Notes: generated by a model from the letters alone, not told the origin. A stretch of DNA of 64,000 bases from Isoetes taiwanensis (GCA_021234155.1 JAJEKV010000022.1:1982728-2046727), one strand, 5' to 3'; shown: positions 22,744 to 33,213, numbered from the stretch's first letter. Numbers and translations are program-made.

Positions 22744-24190
22744 GCATGTTGGAGCCTAGGTGGCATGTTTGGACCACCTTGGCATGTTGGAGCCTGGTGG
22801 CATTCTGAAGCCTAGGTGGCATGTTTGAGCCACCTTGGCATGTTGGACCCTAGGTGGCACGTTGGAGCCTGCGTGGCATTTTGGAGCCTAGATGGCATGT
22901 TTGAGCCACCTTGGCATGTTGGAGCCTAGGTGGCATGTTGGAACCCGCATGGCATGTTTGAGCCACCTTGGCATGTTTGAGCCTAGGTGGCATGTTGGAG
23001 AGCGGACGCGTTTAAGCCATCTTGGCATGTTGGAACCCACGTGGCATGTTTGAGCTACCTTGGCATGTTTGAGACTAGGTGGCATGTTGGAGCCAAGGTG
23101 GCATGTTTGAGCCACATTGGCATGTTGGAGCCCACGTGGAATGTTTGAGCCACCTTGGCATGTTTGAGCCTAGGTGGCATGTTGGAACCCTGTGGCATGT
23201 TTGAGCCACCTTGGTATGTTGGAGCCTAGGTGGCATGTTGGAGCATGTGTGGCATGCTTGAGCCACCTTGGCATGTTGGAGCCTAGGTGGCATGTTGGAG
23301 CCCACGTGGCATGTTTGAGCCACCATGGCATGTTGGAGCCCACGTGGCTTGAGCCACTTTGGCATGTTTGAGCCACCTTGGCATGTTGGAGCCTAGGTGG
23401 CATGTAGGAGCTTGTGTGGCATATTTGAGCCACCTTGGGATGTTTGAGCCTCCTTGGCAGGCTTGAGCCTAGGTGGCATGTTGGAGCCGCGTGGCATGTT
23501 TGAGCCACCTTGGCATGTTTGAGCCTAGGTGCATGTTGGAGCCTAGGTGGCATGTTTGAGCCATCTTGGCATGTTGGAGCCTAGGTGGCATGTTGGAATC
23601 CACGTGGCATGTTTGAGCCACCTTGGCATGTTAGAGCCTAGGTGGCATGTTGGACCCCGCGTGGCAGTTTTGAGTTTCCTTGGCATGTTTGACCCACCTT
23701 GGCATGTTGGAGCCTAGGTGGCATGTTGGAGCCATCTTGGCATGTTTGAGTCTAGGTGGCATGTTGGAGCCTAGATGGCATGTTTGAGCCACCTTGACAT
23801 GTTGGAGCCTAGATGGCATGTTGGAGCCCGTGTGGTGACCACCTTGGCATGTTTGAGTCACCTTGGCATGTTGGAGCCTAGATGGCGTGTTGGAGCCCAC
23901 ATGGCATGTTTGAGCCACCTTATCATGTTTGAGCCACCTTGGCATGTTGGAGCCCGCGTGGCATGTTTCAGCCACGTTGGCATATTTGAGCCACCTTGGC
24001 ATGTTGGATCCTAGGTGGCGTGTTTGAGCCCACATGGCATGTTTGAGCCACCTTGGCATGTTGCAGCCTAGGTGGCATGTTGGAGCCTGCATGGCACGTT
24101 TGAGCCACCTTGGCATGTTGGAGCCCAGGTGGCATGTTGAAGCCTAGGTGGCATGTTGGAGCCCACGTGGCATCTTTGATCTACCTTGGC
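22744..24190. repeat. Minisatellite: 19-bp subunits in a 57-bp higher-order unit
   Basis: About 75 copies of a 19-bp motif fill 1.45 kb. Three variants alternate: GCATGTTGGAGCCTAGGTG, GCATGTTGGAGCCCACGTG and GCATGTTTGAGCCACCTTG. Together they form a 57-bp unit. Because 57 is a multiple of three, minus-strand frames stay open for up to 161 codons with a repeating HVGSNMPPRLQHAKVAQTC-like peptide. These are not genes. Confidence 0.95.
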
Positions 24191-24199
24191 ATTGTTGCG

Positions 24200-24990
24200 T
24201 CTCAAAAAACCATACTTCCTTAAAAAAACATCTACTTAGAAACTACACGTAGTTATAAATCACACCTGAAAAAACCATACTTCCTTAAGAAATAAGTGTT
24301 TAAAAACTACGCGTAATTATAAACCACTCAAAAAACTATACTTCCTTAAAAAACAACCACTTAAAAACTACACCTACTTATGAACCACACCTTAAAAAAC
24401 TATACTCTATTAAAAAACAACTACTTAAAAATTACACCTAATTATATAAACCATACCTCATAAAAACCATACTTCCTTAAAAAATAGCTTCTTAAAAACT
24501 GTACCTAGTTACAAACTACACCACCTCAAAAAACCATACTTTATTAAAAAAACAACCACTTAAAAACTACACCCACTTATAAACCACACCTCAAAAAACA
24601 ACACCTCAACTTAAAAAATCACACCACTTCAGAAAACCATACTTCCATAAAAAACAGCCACTTAAGAACTACACCCACTTATAAACCACACCTCAAAAAC
24701 CCATACTTCTTTCCAAAACAGCTGCTTAAAAACTACACTCACTTATAAACCACACCTCAAAAAACAACACCTAGACTTAAAAAATCATACCACTTCAGAA
24801 AACTATACTTCCTAAGAAAACAGCTACTTAAAAACTACACCTACTTATAAACGACACCTTAAAAAACCATATTTCCTTAAAAAATAGATACTTAAAAACA
24901 ACACCTTATTATAAACCACACCTCAGAAAACAAAAACAACTCATCTTTAAAAAAAAAACTACACTTTCGGAAAATGAAACCACACCTAAA
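24200..24990. repeat. AT-rich minisatellite, units about 50-60 bp
   Basis: Variants of CTTAAAAACTACACCTACTT, ATAAACCACACCTCAAAAAA and CCATACTTCCTTAAAAAACA repeat about 13 times. It directly follows the 19-bp minisatellite. Confidence 0.9.
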
Positions 24991-24992
24991 CC

Positions 24993-25059
24993 TAAAAAAT
25001 GGGGGCCAATGAAAATGCCTTGGACGCTCGAGGCATTTTCATTGGCCCCAATTTTTTTT
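24993..25059. other. Long hairpin (19-bp perfect stem, extended arms)
   Basis: GGGGCCAATGAAAATGCCT (25002-25020) and AGGCATTTTCATTGGCCCC (25031-25049) are perfect inverse complements with a 10-nt spacer. Outside them, ACCTAAAAAAT and ATTTTTTTTAGGT extend the pairing to about 30 bp with small bulges. It stands exactly at the end of the AT-rich minisatellite. Confidence 0.92.
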
Positions 25060-25360
25060 AGGTAACGTCCTCGGGTCAGGGCATTATCGCCAGGACGTTA
25101 TCGCCTGTAATGGACCCATGGGAGACTGCTCGAGTGGATCTGGGTGTCGTGTTCCCGAGACACTGGCATAAATGGGTAGAAGCGACTACTCATAAACGTC
25201 TAGACGGTTTTGCCCAGTTGGCTAAGGGCATGTCGGTTAGGAGCGTTACATTTGGTATCAGAGCAGGGCTTGAGTTCGAGTCTCCATATGGGGGCAAATA
25301 TGACTCGTAATACCGTTGGACGGTAGGTAAGGGCATGTCGGTTAGGAACGTTACATCGCC
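25060..25360 (+). mobile_element. LTR-retrotransposon LTR end and PBS remnant
   Basis: CGTTACA at 25244-25250 is followed by TT and TGGTATCAGAGC (25253-25264), an initiator tRNA-Met PBS, then GGGCTTGAGTTCGAGTC. The LTR-end phrase AAGGGCATGTCGGTTAGGA with CGTTACA recurs at 25328-25356, about 105 bp later. No gag or pol follows. This looks like a truncated or recombined gypsy-type element end. Confidence 0.6.
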
Positions 25361-25379
25361 CTGGTCCGAGGGTTTGCTA

Positions 25380-25660
25380 AGCTAAGGCAGGGACGCCAGA
25401 ATAGAGCTGGCCGCTTGAAGAAGTCATGGAATGAAGCACAACTGAATGCCGCTTGAAGAAGCCACTTGAAAAAGCCTTTGCAGACAGAAGTCCTAGTCTT
25501 GGTTTGCAGAAGCCCTAGCCGGAATCCAAGAAGCCTTGCTTTGTAGAAGCCTTTGCTTGAGCATTCAAGAAGCCGAAATCCAAGAAGCCTTTGCTTTAGC
25601 AGGGTCGGATTTGTAGAAGCGGGGAGAAAGAAGGGTCGGATTTGGGAAGGATTGAAGAAA
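25380..25660. repeat. GAAGAAGCC-type imperfect short repeats
   Basis: TTGAAGAAGCC, CAAGAAGCC, TGCAGAAGCC and TTGTAGAAGC recur at least ten times within 280 bp without a strict period. Confidence 0.6.
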
Positions 25661-25864
25661 AAAGGGAGAAGCAGGGGCTGTTTGCTGGAACTGTGGCTAT
25701 TGTAGCGTAATACTCTAGGGTGTTATGTGAAAGCAGTGGTTGTGGCTGCTTCTCACCGTAATATTCCAGGATGTTACTAGGCCTCTGAAATGTTATTAGG
25801 TGGTAACGACACTCTAATCAACGGATGAGATTAGATCTCAGCATGTAAACTTGAGGATCAGGGT

Positions 25865-26445
25865 GTTAAGGTAAGCATTTTTTATATTTTTTTTTTATCA
25901 CCTAAGACTAGTTGCATTCACTAGTCGGCACCGACTGGGTTTAAGGACTGGATTTTTGCAGGCATATTCTTCTCCAACTGATACTTTGCTACCTGACTAG
26001 ATGAGTAAGGTAAGCATTTTTTTTATTGATTTCTTATCGTATAAAACTAGTTGCAATTACCGGTCGGCGCCGGTTGGCTTTGAAATCTACTGAACTGGTT
26101 CTTAAAAAGCCAATTTCGCATAGTTCTTGAAATCTACTGAAATGGTTCTTGAAAAGCAAGTAAAAAACTGCCAACTAGCCATTCTTCTGTGTTTTTCTGT
26201 TTTGTTTTACTGGTCAGCACCGACTAGCCATTTTTCTCGCATCTAATAAACATTCTTTTTGCAGAGCATTCTATTAAAGAGGGAGCAAACGATTGCTTTG
26301 TGGCAAATAGGTAAGTTTTTTTCTGTGGTTTTTTTCACTGGTCGGTGCCGACTGGCCATTTCTTCATTAGTCTCGTCCATTTTTTCATAGTCTTTTTTCA
26401 TAGTTTCCCTTGTGTAGAACTGGCCGGCGCCGACTGCTCTTTCTA
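25865..26445. repeat. Ladder of five GTCGG-palindromes in about 140-bp units
   Basis: Five copies of a dyad lie at about 25921, 26060, 26209, 26337 and 26419. Examples are AGTCGGCACCGACT, CGGTCGGCGCCGG and CTGGTCGGTGCCGACTGGCC. The first two units begin GTAAGCATTTTTT; the third dyad is followed by a related GTAAGTTTTTTT. Spacing is 139, 149, 128 and 82 bp. Confidence 0.85.
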
Positions 26446-26843
26446 CTGGATGGCCGTCTATCCAAAAATAAGATGGGGTCAAACGCCATTTTCCATGTCA
26501 TCATATGATTATGAGCCAAAGGTGGCCAAGTCAATGATGCAGTCAATCAAACATGATTGTGGCTTACATTACACACTGAATTGAAGCTTACTACAGAAAC
26601 AGAAACACACCACAGCTTAATAACACGCATGAACAGGAAGTTCAATACTCCATTAAAATTTAACATGTATCATGAACCTACGCGAAAACAATAACCGTAT
26701 GGTCGTCACAACATGGAGATTTGAGCCATGGGCAGCTGCAGCATGGGAGGAAGCATGGGGATTTGAACCCCCTGCCCAAAAGGCAGTTCCAAAAAACCTC
26801 AAAATGAAACACCAACTGTTGAAGCAAAAGCAGACAACACCTT

Positions 26844-27069
26844 GAAGCGAAATACGAGCACAAGAAGGAAGAGGGCTTACAAAAGTAAAGGGATTAAACA
26901 TGGCAAGGAAATCGGATTGAAGACGTCATTATGCCAGGAACTCTTACTGCCACACTGATGAAGCAAAATACAAGCACAAGAAGGAAGAGGGCTTACAATA
27001 AAAAGGGATTAATCATGGCAAGGAAATCCGATTGAAGAGGTCATTATGCCAGGAACTCTCACTGCCACA
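26844..27069. repeat. Two-unit tandem duplication, period 116 bp
   Basis: GAAGCGAAATACGAGCACAA (26844) recurs as GAAGCAAAATACAAGCACAA (26960). Both run through AGAAGGAAGAGGGCTTACAA to ATTATGCCAGGAACTC and ACTGCCACAC. Confidence 0.9.
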
Positions 27070-27501
27070 CAAAGACATACAAAACGAAATCCTACTTCTT
27101 GCCTATGGCAGAAATCGAAGATGCTTTTGCCTGAAGAAAAAATCCAAAATCTCCCCTTCACAACAAAAAGAACCACTGATGCCATAGCCTGGCTCCAGAT
27201 TCTACATCGTGCCTCGGCAGCTCTGTCACAACAAAAAAAAAGGCCCAGCACAAGACCATCCCAGCTCTGGCACAGTAAAACAAGCCATAGCAAGAAAAAA
27301 AAATGGAACATAGAAAAGCACTCCCGGAACAACTCCGCCATGGCCAGGCAGTTGGCCATGAACTCTGGAAGAACGCCGCCATGGCCTTGCCGCCCTGCCC
27401 TCCTGCACAAATTTGCCACGAACCCTAGCTTCCAAACAAAGAAACCCGAAATAAGAAACCCTGCCAACAAGACCATGGAATTCCCAAAGCCCATGTGCTG
27501 A
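27046..27501. other. Overlapping opposite ORFs, function unknown
   Basis: A 161-codon minus ORF (27009-27494) and a 151-codon plus ORF (27046-27501) cover the same DNA. The minus one has hydrophobic Phe/Leu-rich stretches and the plus one is Lys/Pro-rich. Neither shows a family motif. At most one is real; both may be chance. Confidence 0.25.
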
Positions 27502-27504
27502 CAT

Positions 27505-28080
27505 CAGCATTCTATGGATTTCACATACCAATACGCCCTTTAACCTTACTAAATCTTATGTAATAAACTATCCTTCCAATATTTTGAGAATTGAATTGTA
27601 ACATTCCTTCATAAAACATTCAGTAGAAATGAGACTGTTTCTCAGAATACTAATTTTAACATGGAAACCCATCAAATGCAGCAAATACTAAATACTACAT
27701 GTACACATCTTGGATTATACCTGCATTTGAACGGCATTTTTGTAAGAGCATGCTATGCCTTAAACGATAGCATGTGCTCTTCATTAGTTTCTTCATTCTA
27801 CATTGAGGCTATATTGAGGCTATATTTGAGACTGTATTGCACCAATATAACATTCTACTCTTGTATATTTTAGGCCAAGAACTCAAGGATTCAAGGAATG
27901 TGCTATAATACATAGGTATGTTATTTCACTCATATAAAAGTTATTCATTTTCTTCTTTCATATAAATGATATAAGTTTTTTATCTAAATCATGTAGTCCA
28001 GGGAATGGTAGAAACAAAAAATAGTGCTTCAAGCTTTGTTTACAAGTGTTTGGAAAAAGAGCTGAGGCGGCCCTCATAAA
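27505..28080. other. Noncoding AT-rich stretch
   Basis: No gene recognised. CTATATTGAGG is duplicated in tandem near 27808. Possible 5' flank of the following ORF. Confidence 0.35.
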
Positions 28081-28085
28081 AAACA

Positions 28086-28406
28086 ATGAATATTACAAAG
28101 AATGGTGATGTAGAAAATACAGGTCATGCAGAACTAGAACATGATAGCGGCCCATTACCTGCTGATCATATGGACACTCAGACGGACACTCAGATGGACA
28201 ATGACAATGTAACTATGGAGGACAATGTTATGGAAAAGGAGACAGTTAAAGGGAAAAAGAAGGGCAAGAAGAAAACAAAAGAAGATGAAGATTTGCAATC
28301 CCTAGAGTTTCCCAAGCATTTTACTTTGACGAAAAAATGCATAACTGCGTGTTTCATGGCTTTCTTGGCGCTCACGCATGCGCAGGCGGTTAGGGCGGTG
28401 GCCTGA
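28086..28406 (+). CDS. Hypothetical acidic-then-basic ORF (106 codons)
   Basis: Residues 1-55 are Asp/Glu/Thr/Asn-rich with a small DTQTDTQ repeat; residues 56-70 are a lysine run (KGKKKGKKKTKED). EFPKHFTLTKK follows, and the last about 25 codons (FMAFLALTHAQAVRAVA) look like read-through into other sequence. It lies just upstream of the DGNHR-type fragments and may be the first exon of that broken gene. The Lys-rich part looks like a nuclear-targeting segment. No family is assigned. Confidence 0.35.
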   Translation: MNITKNGDVENTGHAELEHDSGPLPADHMDTQTDTQMDNDNVTMEDNVMEKETVKGKKKGKKKTKEDEDLQSLEFPKHFTLTKKCITACFMAFLALTHAQAVRAVA

Positions 28407-28438
28407 GGAAGGGGCTGCCTCCCCTCCGCTCCACCGGA

Positions 28439-28700
28439 TTTGCTGCCCTATCTTGAATCATACAAACTGCATTGGCTGCTAGCAAGGAATTCGGCAAAGC
28501 TCTTGGAAGAATCAAATATTGTAGGAAGCTTCTTGAAGCAACATCAGGGCAAATTTCTGGATTTTTCAATATATCCTTGGATGCTTATCTTATTTCTTTT
28601 GATCAAAGACACATTGAAAAGGCGTAGATGCCTATAAGGTGGAAACAGATTTGTAAAAATCTAGTTTATGATGCAGTTTCAGGTTTTGGCAGTGCATTTA
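28439..28700 (+). pseudogene. Gene fragment upstream of the inserted LINE tail
   Basis: The plus frame from about 28440 reads LPYLESYKLHWLLARNSAKL and GSFLKQHQGKFLDFSIY. After a one-base frame change near 28580 it continues DAYLISFDQRHIEKA and MPIRWKQICKNLVYDAV, ending before a GATGCAGTTTCAG site near 28680. It reads as real protein broken by a frameshift and a stop. The next homologous-looking coding block lies beyond the LINE tail at 29520. I infer one ancestral gene. Confidence 0.4.
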
Positions 28701-28879
28701 TTCTATCTTGGTCTTCTTTACTTCCTGGGTTTCTTCTTCTCCTCTACCCTTTCTTTCTAGCAGAAAGGTCTAGAACAATATGTTTTGGATGATCAGAAAG
28801 ATACTTATGGGATAATGGATTATATGAATTAGTATAGATTTTGGGAAACCTGAATTGAAAATGCAGAGCAAGCAGGTTG

Positions 28880-29498
28880 TATAGTGCGGATAGATGGATT
28901 TTCTAACCACTCGGTTCTCTGGCTACTATGCCAAGAACCTCATAATCATACAGGTACTGATATGCTTGTAAGGTTGTGCTCGTATGATGGATTTTTTAGG
29001 CACAAGGTTCTTGCAACTGCTATGCCAAGAACCTCTAATCAAACAAGTACTGATATGCTTGTAAGATTGTGCTTAAATATTCATATTTGAGTGAGAGCTT
29101 CCTTTAGGTGCTGATATGCCTGATTTCAAAGTCTTATCTATTACTTCATACAGAAATGGTGCTGAGGCTTTGCTTTGAGAAGGATAAGATTTCTCTTCTC
29201 ATTTTCAAAATTTGGAAGATTTATTGATTCATCTGAACAGGTTGTATCATTTGGAAGCCTAATGGCTTGTTCTTGTATCGTTACATATTTTCTAGTTACC
29301 AGGTGGAAGGATTTTATGTGCTTCATATGCTTCAGGTTGCTTAAGGCAGTCTGAATATCTGCTTCTAGAGCTACCAATAAGTTTATGTAAGTAGAGGATG
29401 AAGATGTAGGTATTACTCCTGTAGTAATTCTCTACTTGTGTTAACATTGTACATTTTATTATTATATAATATAAAAAAAATTTACCTTCAAAAAAAAA
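28880..29498 (+). mobile_element. LINE 3' end, copy a, with poly(A)
   Basis: It ends ACCTTC followed by nine A at 29490-29498. ATGCCAAGAACCTC...AGTACTGATATGCTTG, GAGTGAGAGCTTC, a TACTCCTGTA block and AACATTGTACATTTT match the copy at 45.75-46.17 kb. An internal 94-bp tandem duplication (28928 and 29022) is unique to this copy. No ORF is present; the sequence is 3' UTR. Confidence 0.75.
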
Positions 29499-29522
29499 GG
29501 GGAGGAGGGAGTTTTACTGTGC

Positions 29523-29917
29523 AAATGATCTCAGAAACCTTGCAAGAACTCAGAATAGTCCGCAAGACACCATCTCCTTTGATATCACTTTGCAGGATAG
29601 TGCTTAATCAAGTCAGAATTGTTAGTAAGGAAGCAAAATCCCTTCGTGAGACTCTTCGAGTTGATGGCTATGTCATGGAAAAAGGCAGCTTCATTTTATC
29701 TATCACCACTACAGTGGGGAATTATTGTCCAGTACCAAATGAGATCATGCAAACATGGGATGCGCATTGGAAGGAAGAGAACCAACATTTTGAGTGTGAG
29801 CTTGAGCACAATAAAGAGTGGAAAGACTCGAGTGGAAAAATGTTTTTATGTTGGGATGGAAATCATCGCATTGATGCATGGATGCAAGAAATTAAGGAGC
29901 TATTCACTAGTGCGTAG
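29523..29917 (+). pseudogene. DGNHR-motif protein fragment (ParB/Srx-like fold suspected)
   Basis: A plus-strand frame of about 130 codons (MISETLQELRIVRKTPSPLI ... stop at 29917) contains RETLRVDGYVMEKGSFILSI, PVPNEIMQTWDAHWKEENQ and CWDGNHRIDAWMQEI. The DGNHR core with a following Trp resembles the DG(N/Q)HR motif of ParB/sulfiredoxin-like domains. It starts right after the poly(A) tail of the LINE at 28.88-29.50 kb, so retrotransposition may have split the gene. A second frame (29619-30092) carries coding-like sequence after 29917 (HFSVQSNFVEIDTQKEATLI), which suggests another frameshift. Function is not established. Confidence 0.4.
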
Positions 29918-30049
29918 TATGCATTTCTCAGTCCAATCAAATTTTGTTGAAATTGATACACAAAAAGAAGCAACTTTGATAAGGGCAATGAGCAGGATCA
30001 ATGAGTATGTATTCACTTATTTTTCTATAACTTTCCAAGATATTTATTC

Positions 30050-31680
30050 TAGGGAGATTAGATTAAAGAGAATGAAAAAACAAAGAAGCTAGATCAAAAT
30101 ATGGAATGGGACAAATGGAAGGAGATGATGCTTTAAGATCGAGAGCAATAGAGAAAGCCAGAGGAAGAAGATGAAATCCAGAAACTAGCAGAGCCAACGG
30201 AATCGAAGAAGATATCGAGTACCAAAAGAGCAAAAGGGAGAAAAAAGAAAAGACAAAGACAATGGAACAATGATGAAGCAGATTGAGCAAGTAACTCCGG
30301 AGAGGCCGAACAATGGGATGCATGAAAAGGACATAAAGGAACAATGCAACAGAGGATAGGAAAAGAACATAAAAAAAATAATTAAAAAAAAAAAAAAATG
30401 GAAGAACATGCAAAATTCACCTGCATGTTATTATACTCAGCATTACACCCTATCAACATGAATAAAAAGGCTAAGTAAGGATCCAGTCCACCAGAGTCAA
30501 AAGTAATAGAATGCACAGATAAGGCTAAATGGGACACATGGAGCAAGGCAAACGAATATAAAATTGGAGACAACATATACGCAAGAGAGGCTAAAACAAC
30601 AAAAAAGGCAGAGGGATGAACGATGGGTGAAGAGAAAGGATAGCCCATGGTGAAAAGAAACCAGGTAAGAGGGAGCCAGAATGGATAGAGATATGAAAAC
30701 AGGGCGAGCAAAGACAATTAAGCAAGTGAAACAAAGTAAAAAACAAAAGAGGTCGGAATAAAAATGAGCGACAAAGGAAGAGATAGAATGAGTGAAAAGA
30801 GACAAAACTCAGCAAGGAAAGAGGCAAAAAATAGGTGAGAATAAAGATGATAAAGGTGATGAAGAAAGACAATAGAACAAATGGCACACTACAATGCCTA
30901 AGTAGAACTAAGAGAACTTATAGAATAACAAAAGCAGATAAGACGTATGGTAAATGAATAGAAACATCAAACATCTGAAGTAGAAGATCACGTGGCAAAA
31001 AAGGATGAGAGGGGCAAAAACTGTGTAGTAGCATAGAGAAACATGATGAATAGTGTCAATGAGGCGCATCAAAAAGACGGAGCAGCATAACAATTGGTAA
31101 TGGACCCGAATGGACGCAAAAGCAGCCGAGGTCAAGCTGATAGATAAAAAGCCAACGTGACAAAGATAGGGAGTTCAAAAAGCTAAAACACGTGAAGCAG
31201 ATTTGGAGGGTTGCGATGGAATAACTCTAGGGTTAATCCGAAAAATTCGAGCAAACAAGAAACCAAATAAACATGAAGTATAAAAGCCAATGAAGGAAAC
31301 ACTATGGAAAGGGACGACGAGAGAAAACCAGAACCAATGAACTTTGAAGAACCAAATACACAAAAACGGGGGTAAAGGAACAAACGCAATGACAAAAAGA
31401 ACTAATAAAACAAAAAAGAACAAAGAATAAAAGAACATAAGGAATAAACATGACCAAGTGAGGTGAATGATGTATCCGTAGTCTAGAAAGGACCCAACTA
31501 TATGTACCAAACCAATAAAGCAATGTCGAAGAATGACCACAACTTGCAAATGCTTCAAATGACACCGATGTAAAAACAATCATAGACCTCAAATACCCCT
31601 ACATGGGAAACAGACAAACCATGCAATGCACTAATGATAATATAGACTACAATCAGCCTTCAAAGAGATTGATAAATAAA
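30050..31680. repeat. Purine-rich low-complexity tract
   Basis: About 1.6 kb of plus-strand A/G-rich sequence (AAAAGGGAGAAAAAAG-type words) with poly(A) near 30385-30398. Minus-strand ORFs of up to 134 codons rich in Phe, Leu and Ser are reading artefacts of the composition. Confidence 0.6.
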
Positions 31681-32009
31681 AACCACTATATGAGATGGGC
31701 ACAATCATGAAAGACATCAACCAACCATATCGAAGACACACGCACACCTTCAACATATGCTATACAACCAAAAAATGAACATTGAGAGAGAGGCTCATAC
31801 AGCCCATACACCTGCCCTCGCGCATAAAAAAAAAAACTTAGCAACAGCTCAATGCCTGCAACCACCATGAAATAATTCAACCATACTAAAGGTGGAAAAA
31901 ACATAACTTGTGACAACCATGGAGGACATAAAATAGCAAGGTAGACATAAATTAGAAACAAATTGACAAATTTTGATCCAAAACAACGGGATGATGTTTC
32001 GTATACAGG

Positions 32010-32086
32010 AATGGCAATCTACTTGCCATCCCTGGGATGGAAACAGGGCGACGCGCGATCCCAGGGATGGCAAGTAGATTGCCATT
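32010..32086. other. Perfect 29-bp inverted repeat, 19-nt loop
   Basis: Arms 32010-32038 and 32058-32086 are exact reverse complements (core TCTACTTGCCATCCCTGGGA). The spacer is GC-rich (GGCGACGCGCG). It could be a foldback element or an RNA hairpin. Confidence 0.95.
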
Positions 32087-32100
32087 GCTGCAACGTGAAG

Positions 32101-32350
32101 AACACTTAGGGACCATTCTGCACCCAGTCAAAACCTTCGGAATGCATGGTAAATCCTTGGAATGTTGGGTAAAGAGGCCGGAATGCTGGGTAAATCGTGG
32201 ATGAGTTCTTGGAATGCATGTAAAAACTGCAGCAGCGGCCGGCCAGAGAAACTCCGTCGTTCAGCAAAAACTTATTAACATTCTTGGTTTGAAACAACGC
32301 CACGTGGCATGGCACTATTGGCGGATGCGGCAGAATGGTCCCTAAGTGTT
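32101..32350. mobile_element. MITE-like element, 250 bp, 21-bp perfect TIRs
   Basis: Termini AACACTTAGGGACCATTCTG-C (32101) and its exact complement (ends 32350) bound 250 bp. Inside are four variants of GGAATGCTGGGTAAA. There is no ORF of note. Pairing continues imperfectly outside (ACGTGAAG/TTTTACGT). No clear target duplication. Confidence 0.8.
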
Positions 32351-33000
32351 TTTTACGTCAAGAGAAACGGCATTACAAACAGACTTAGTAAAACTTCTCA
32401 AACTGCGAAAGCTAATACAGGTGAATGCTTGACAACTATGAAGTCATTTAACATCAAATCCCAAGCCATGACAAAAATAACTAAGGAAGTGGCCTCAAGC
32501 AAAGAAAATCCAAGAATTATCACTGGTTATGGTGGCAAACATCATATATAGAGCTTCCAATCACCGAAGAAGATATATGTCAGGGCAAACACAAGGTGGG
32601 TAAGATGCAAGCATTCCTAAAAAGAGGCAATAGACCCCTAACGACCTAGTGTTAGCTAAGGATTGCAATGGTCTCCAAAAGAACAAAGCTCATATGAGAG
32701 GTCAAAATAGTTATAATATAAAGTAGAACGTGCAAGATGGTTGGTAGCAACTTTGAAAGAAGCCACTTGTTTATGAGAAAGGTCAAAGTATCCATGCACC
32801 ATGTCAACGTAAGAATCGGAAAATCCACATACCTAAGAATCAGAAAATCCACATACCTGATAGCCATGGGAAAGTAAACCACCGGCCTCAACCAAATACA
32901 AAATTGTGTAAGTGCCATCAAAGCAATAAAATGTGAAACTTTCAATATCCAGGGGTGGGGAAGCAAAAATTGGTAAGACAAGACTCAAACTTAATGGAAG
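32351..33000. other. No gene seen
   Basis: A small tandem repeat CCTAAGAATC(G/A)GAAAATCCACA occurs twice at about 32810-32855. Nothing else is recognised. Confidence 0.4.
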
Positions 33001-33004
33001 AGGT

Positions 33005-33090
33005 AATTTTAAGGGATTGATTCTGGCGGCCGCCACCCGCCTGGCGGCCGCCAGAAAATTTCGCCACGAAATTTTCAGTCCCTTAAAATT
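33005..33090. other. Branched foldback (cruciform-forming)
   Basis: The outer stem AATTTTAAGGGATTGA (33005-33020) pairs with TCAGTCCCTTAAAATT (33075-33090), one mismatch. Inside lie two hairpins: TTCTGGCGGCCGCCA (33021-33035) with TGGCGGCCGCCAGAA (33042-33056), and AAAATTTCG (33055-33063) with CGAAATTTT (33067-33075). Together they form a three-way junction. Confidence 0.92.
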
Positions 33091-33213
33091 TCGGACTCAA
33101 GAATTGCCAAGCAAACTGGGGCGGCTAAGAATCAAAGAAAACCGCCAAAGCAACAACCTAAGCGCCATCGCCGAAGAAGGACAGAGCAAAAGATGCTCCC
33201 CAATTTCTATATT

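Noticed and set aside
22535-24116. Several minus-strand ORFs of 95-161 codons with a repeating Met-Pro-Arg/His-Ala peptide
   Set aside because: They are translations of the 19/57-bp minisatellite; the 57-bp period keeps frames open without selection.
22744-24190. CRISPR-like array
   Set aside because: Direct repeats have no unique spacers, the sequence is eukaryotic and there are no cas genes.
30063-31592. Hydrophobic minus-strand ORFs that look like membrane proteins
   Set aside because: They are the complement of A/G-rich sequence. Phe/Leu/Ser bias follows base composition and frames overlap each other.
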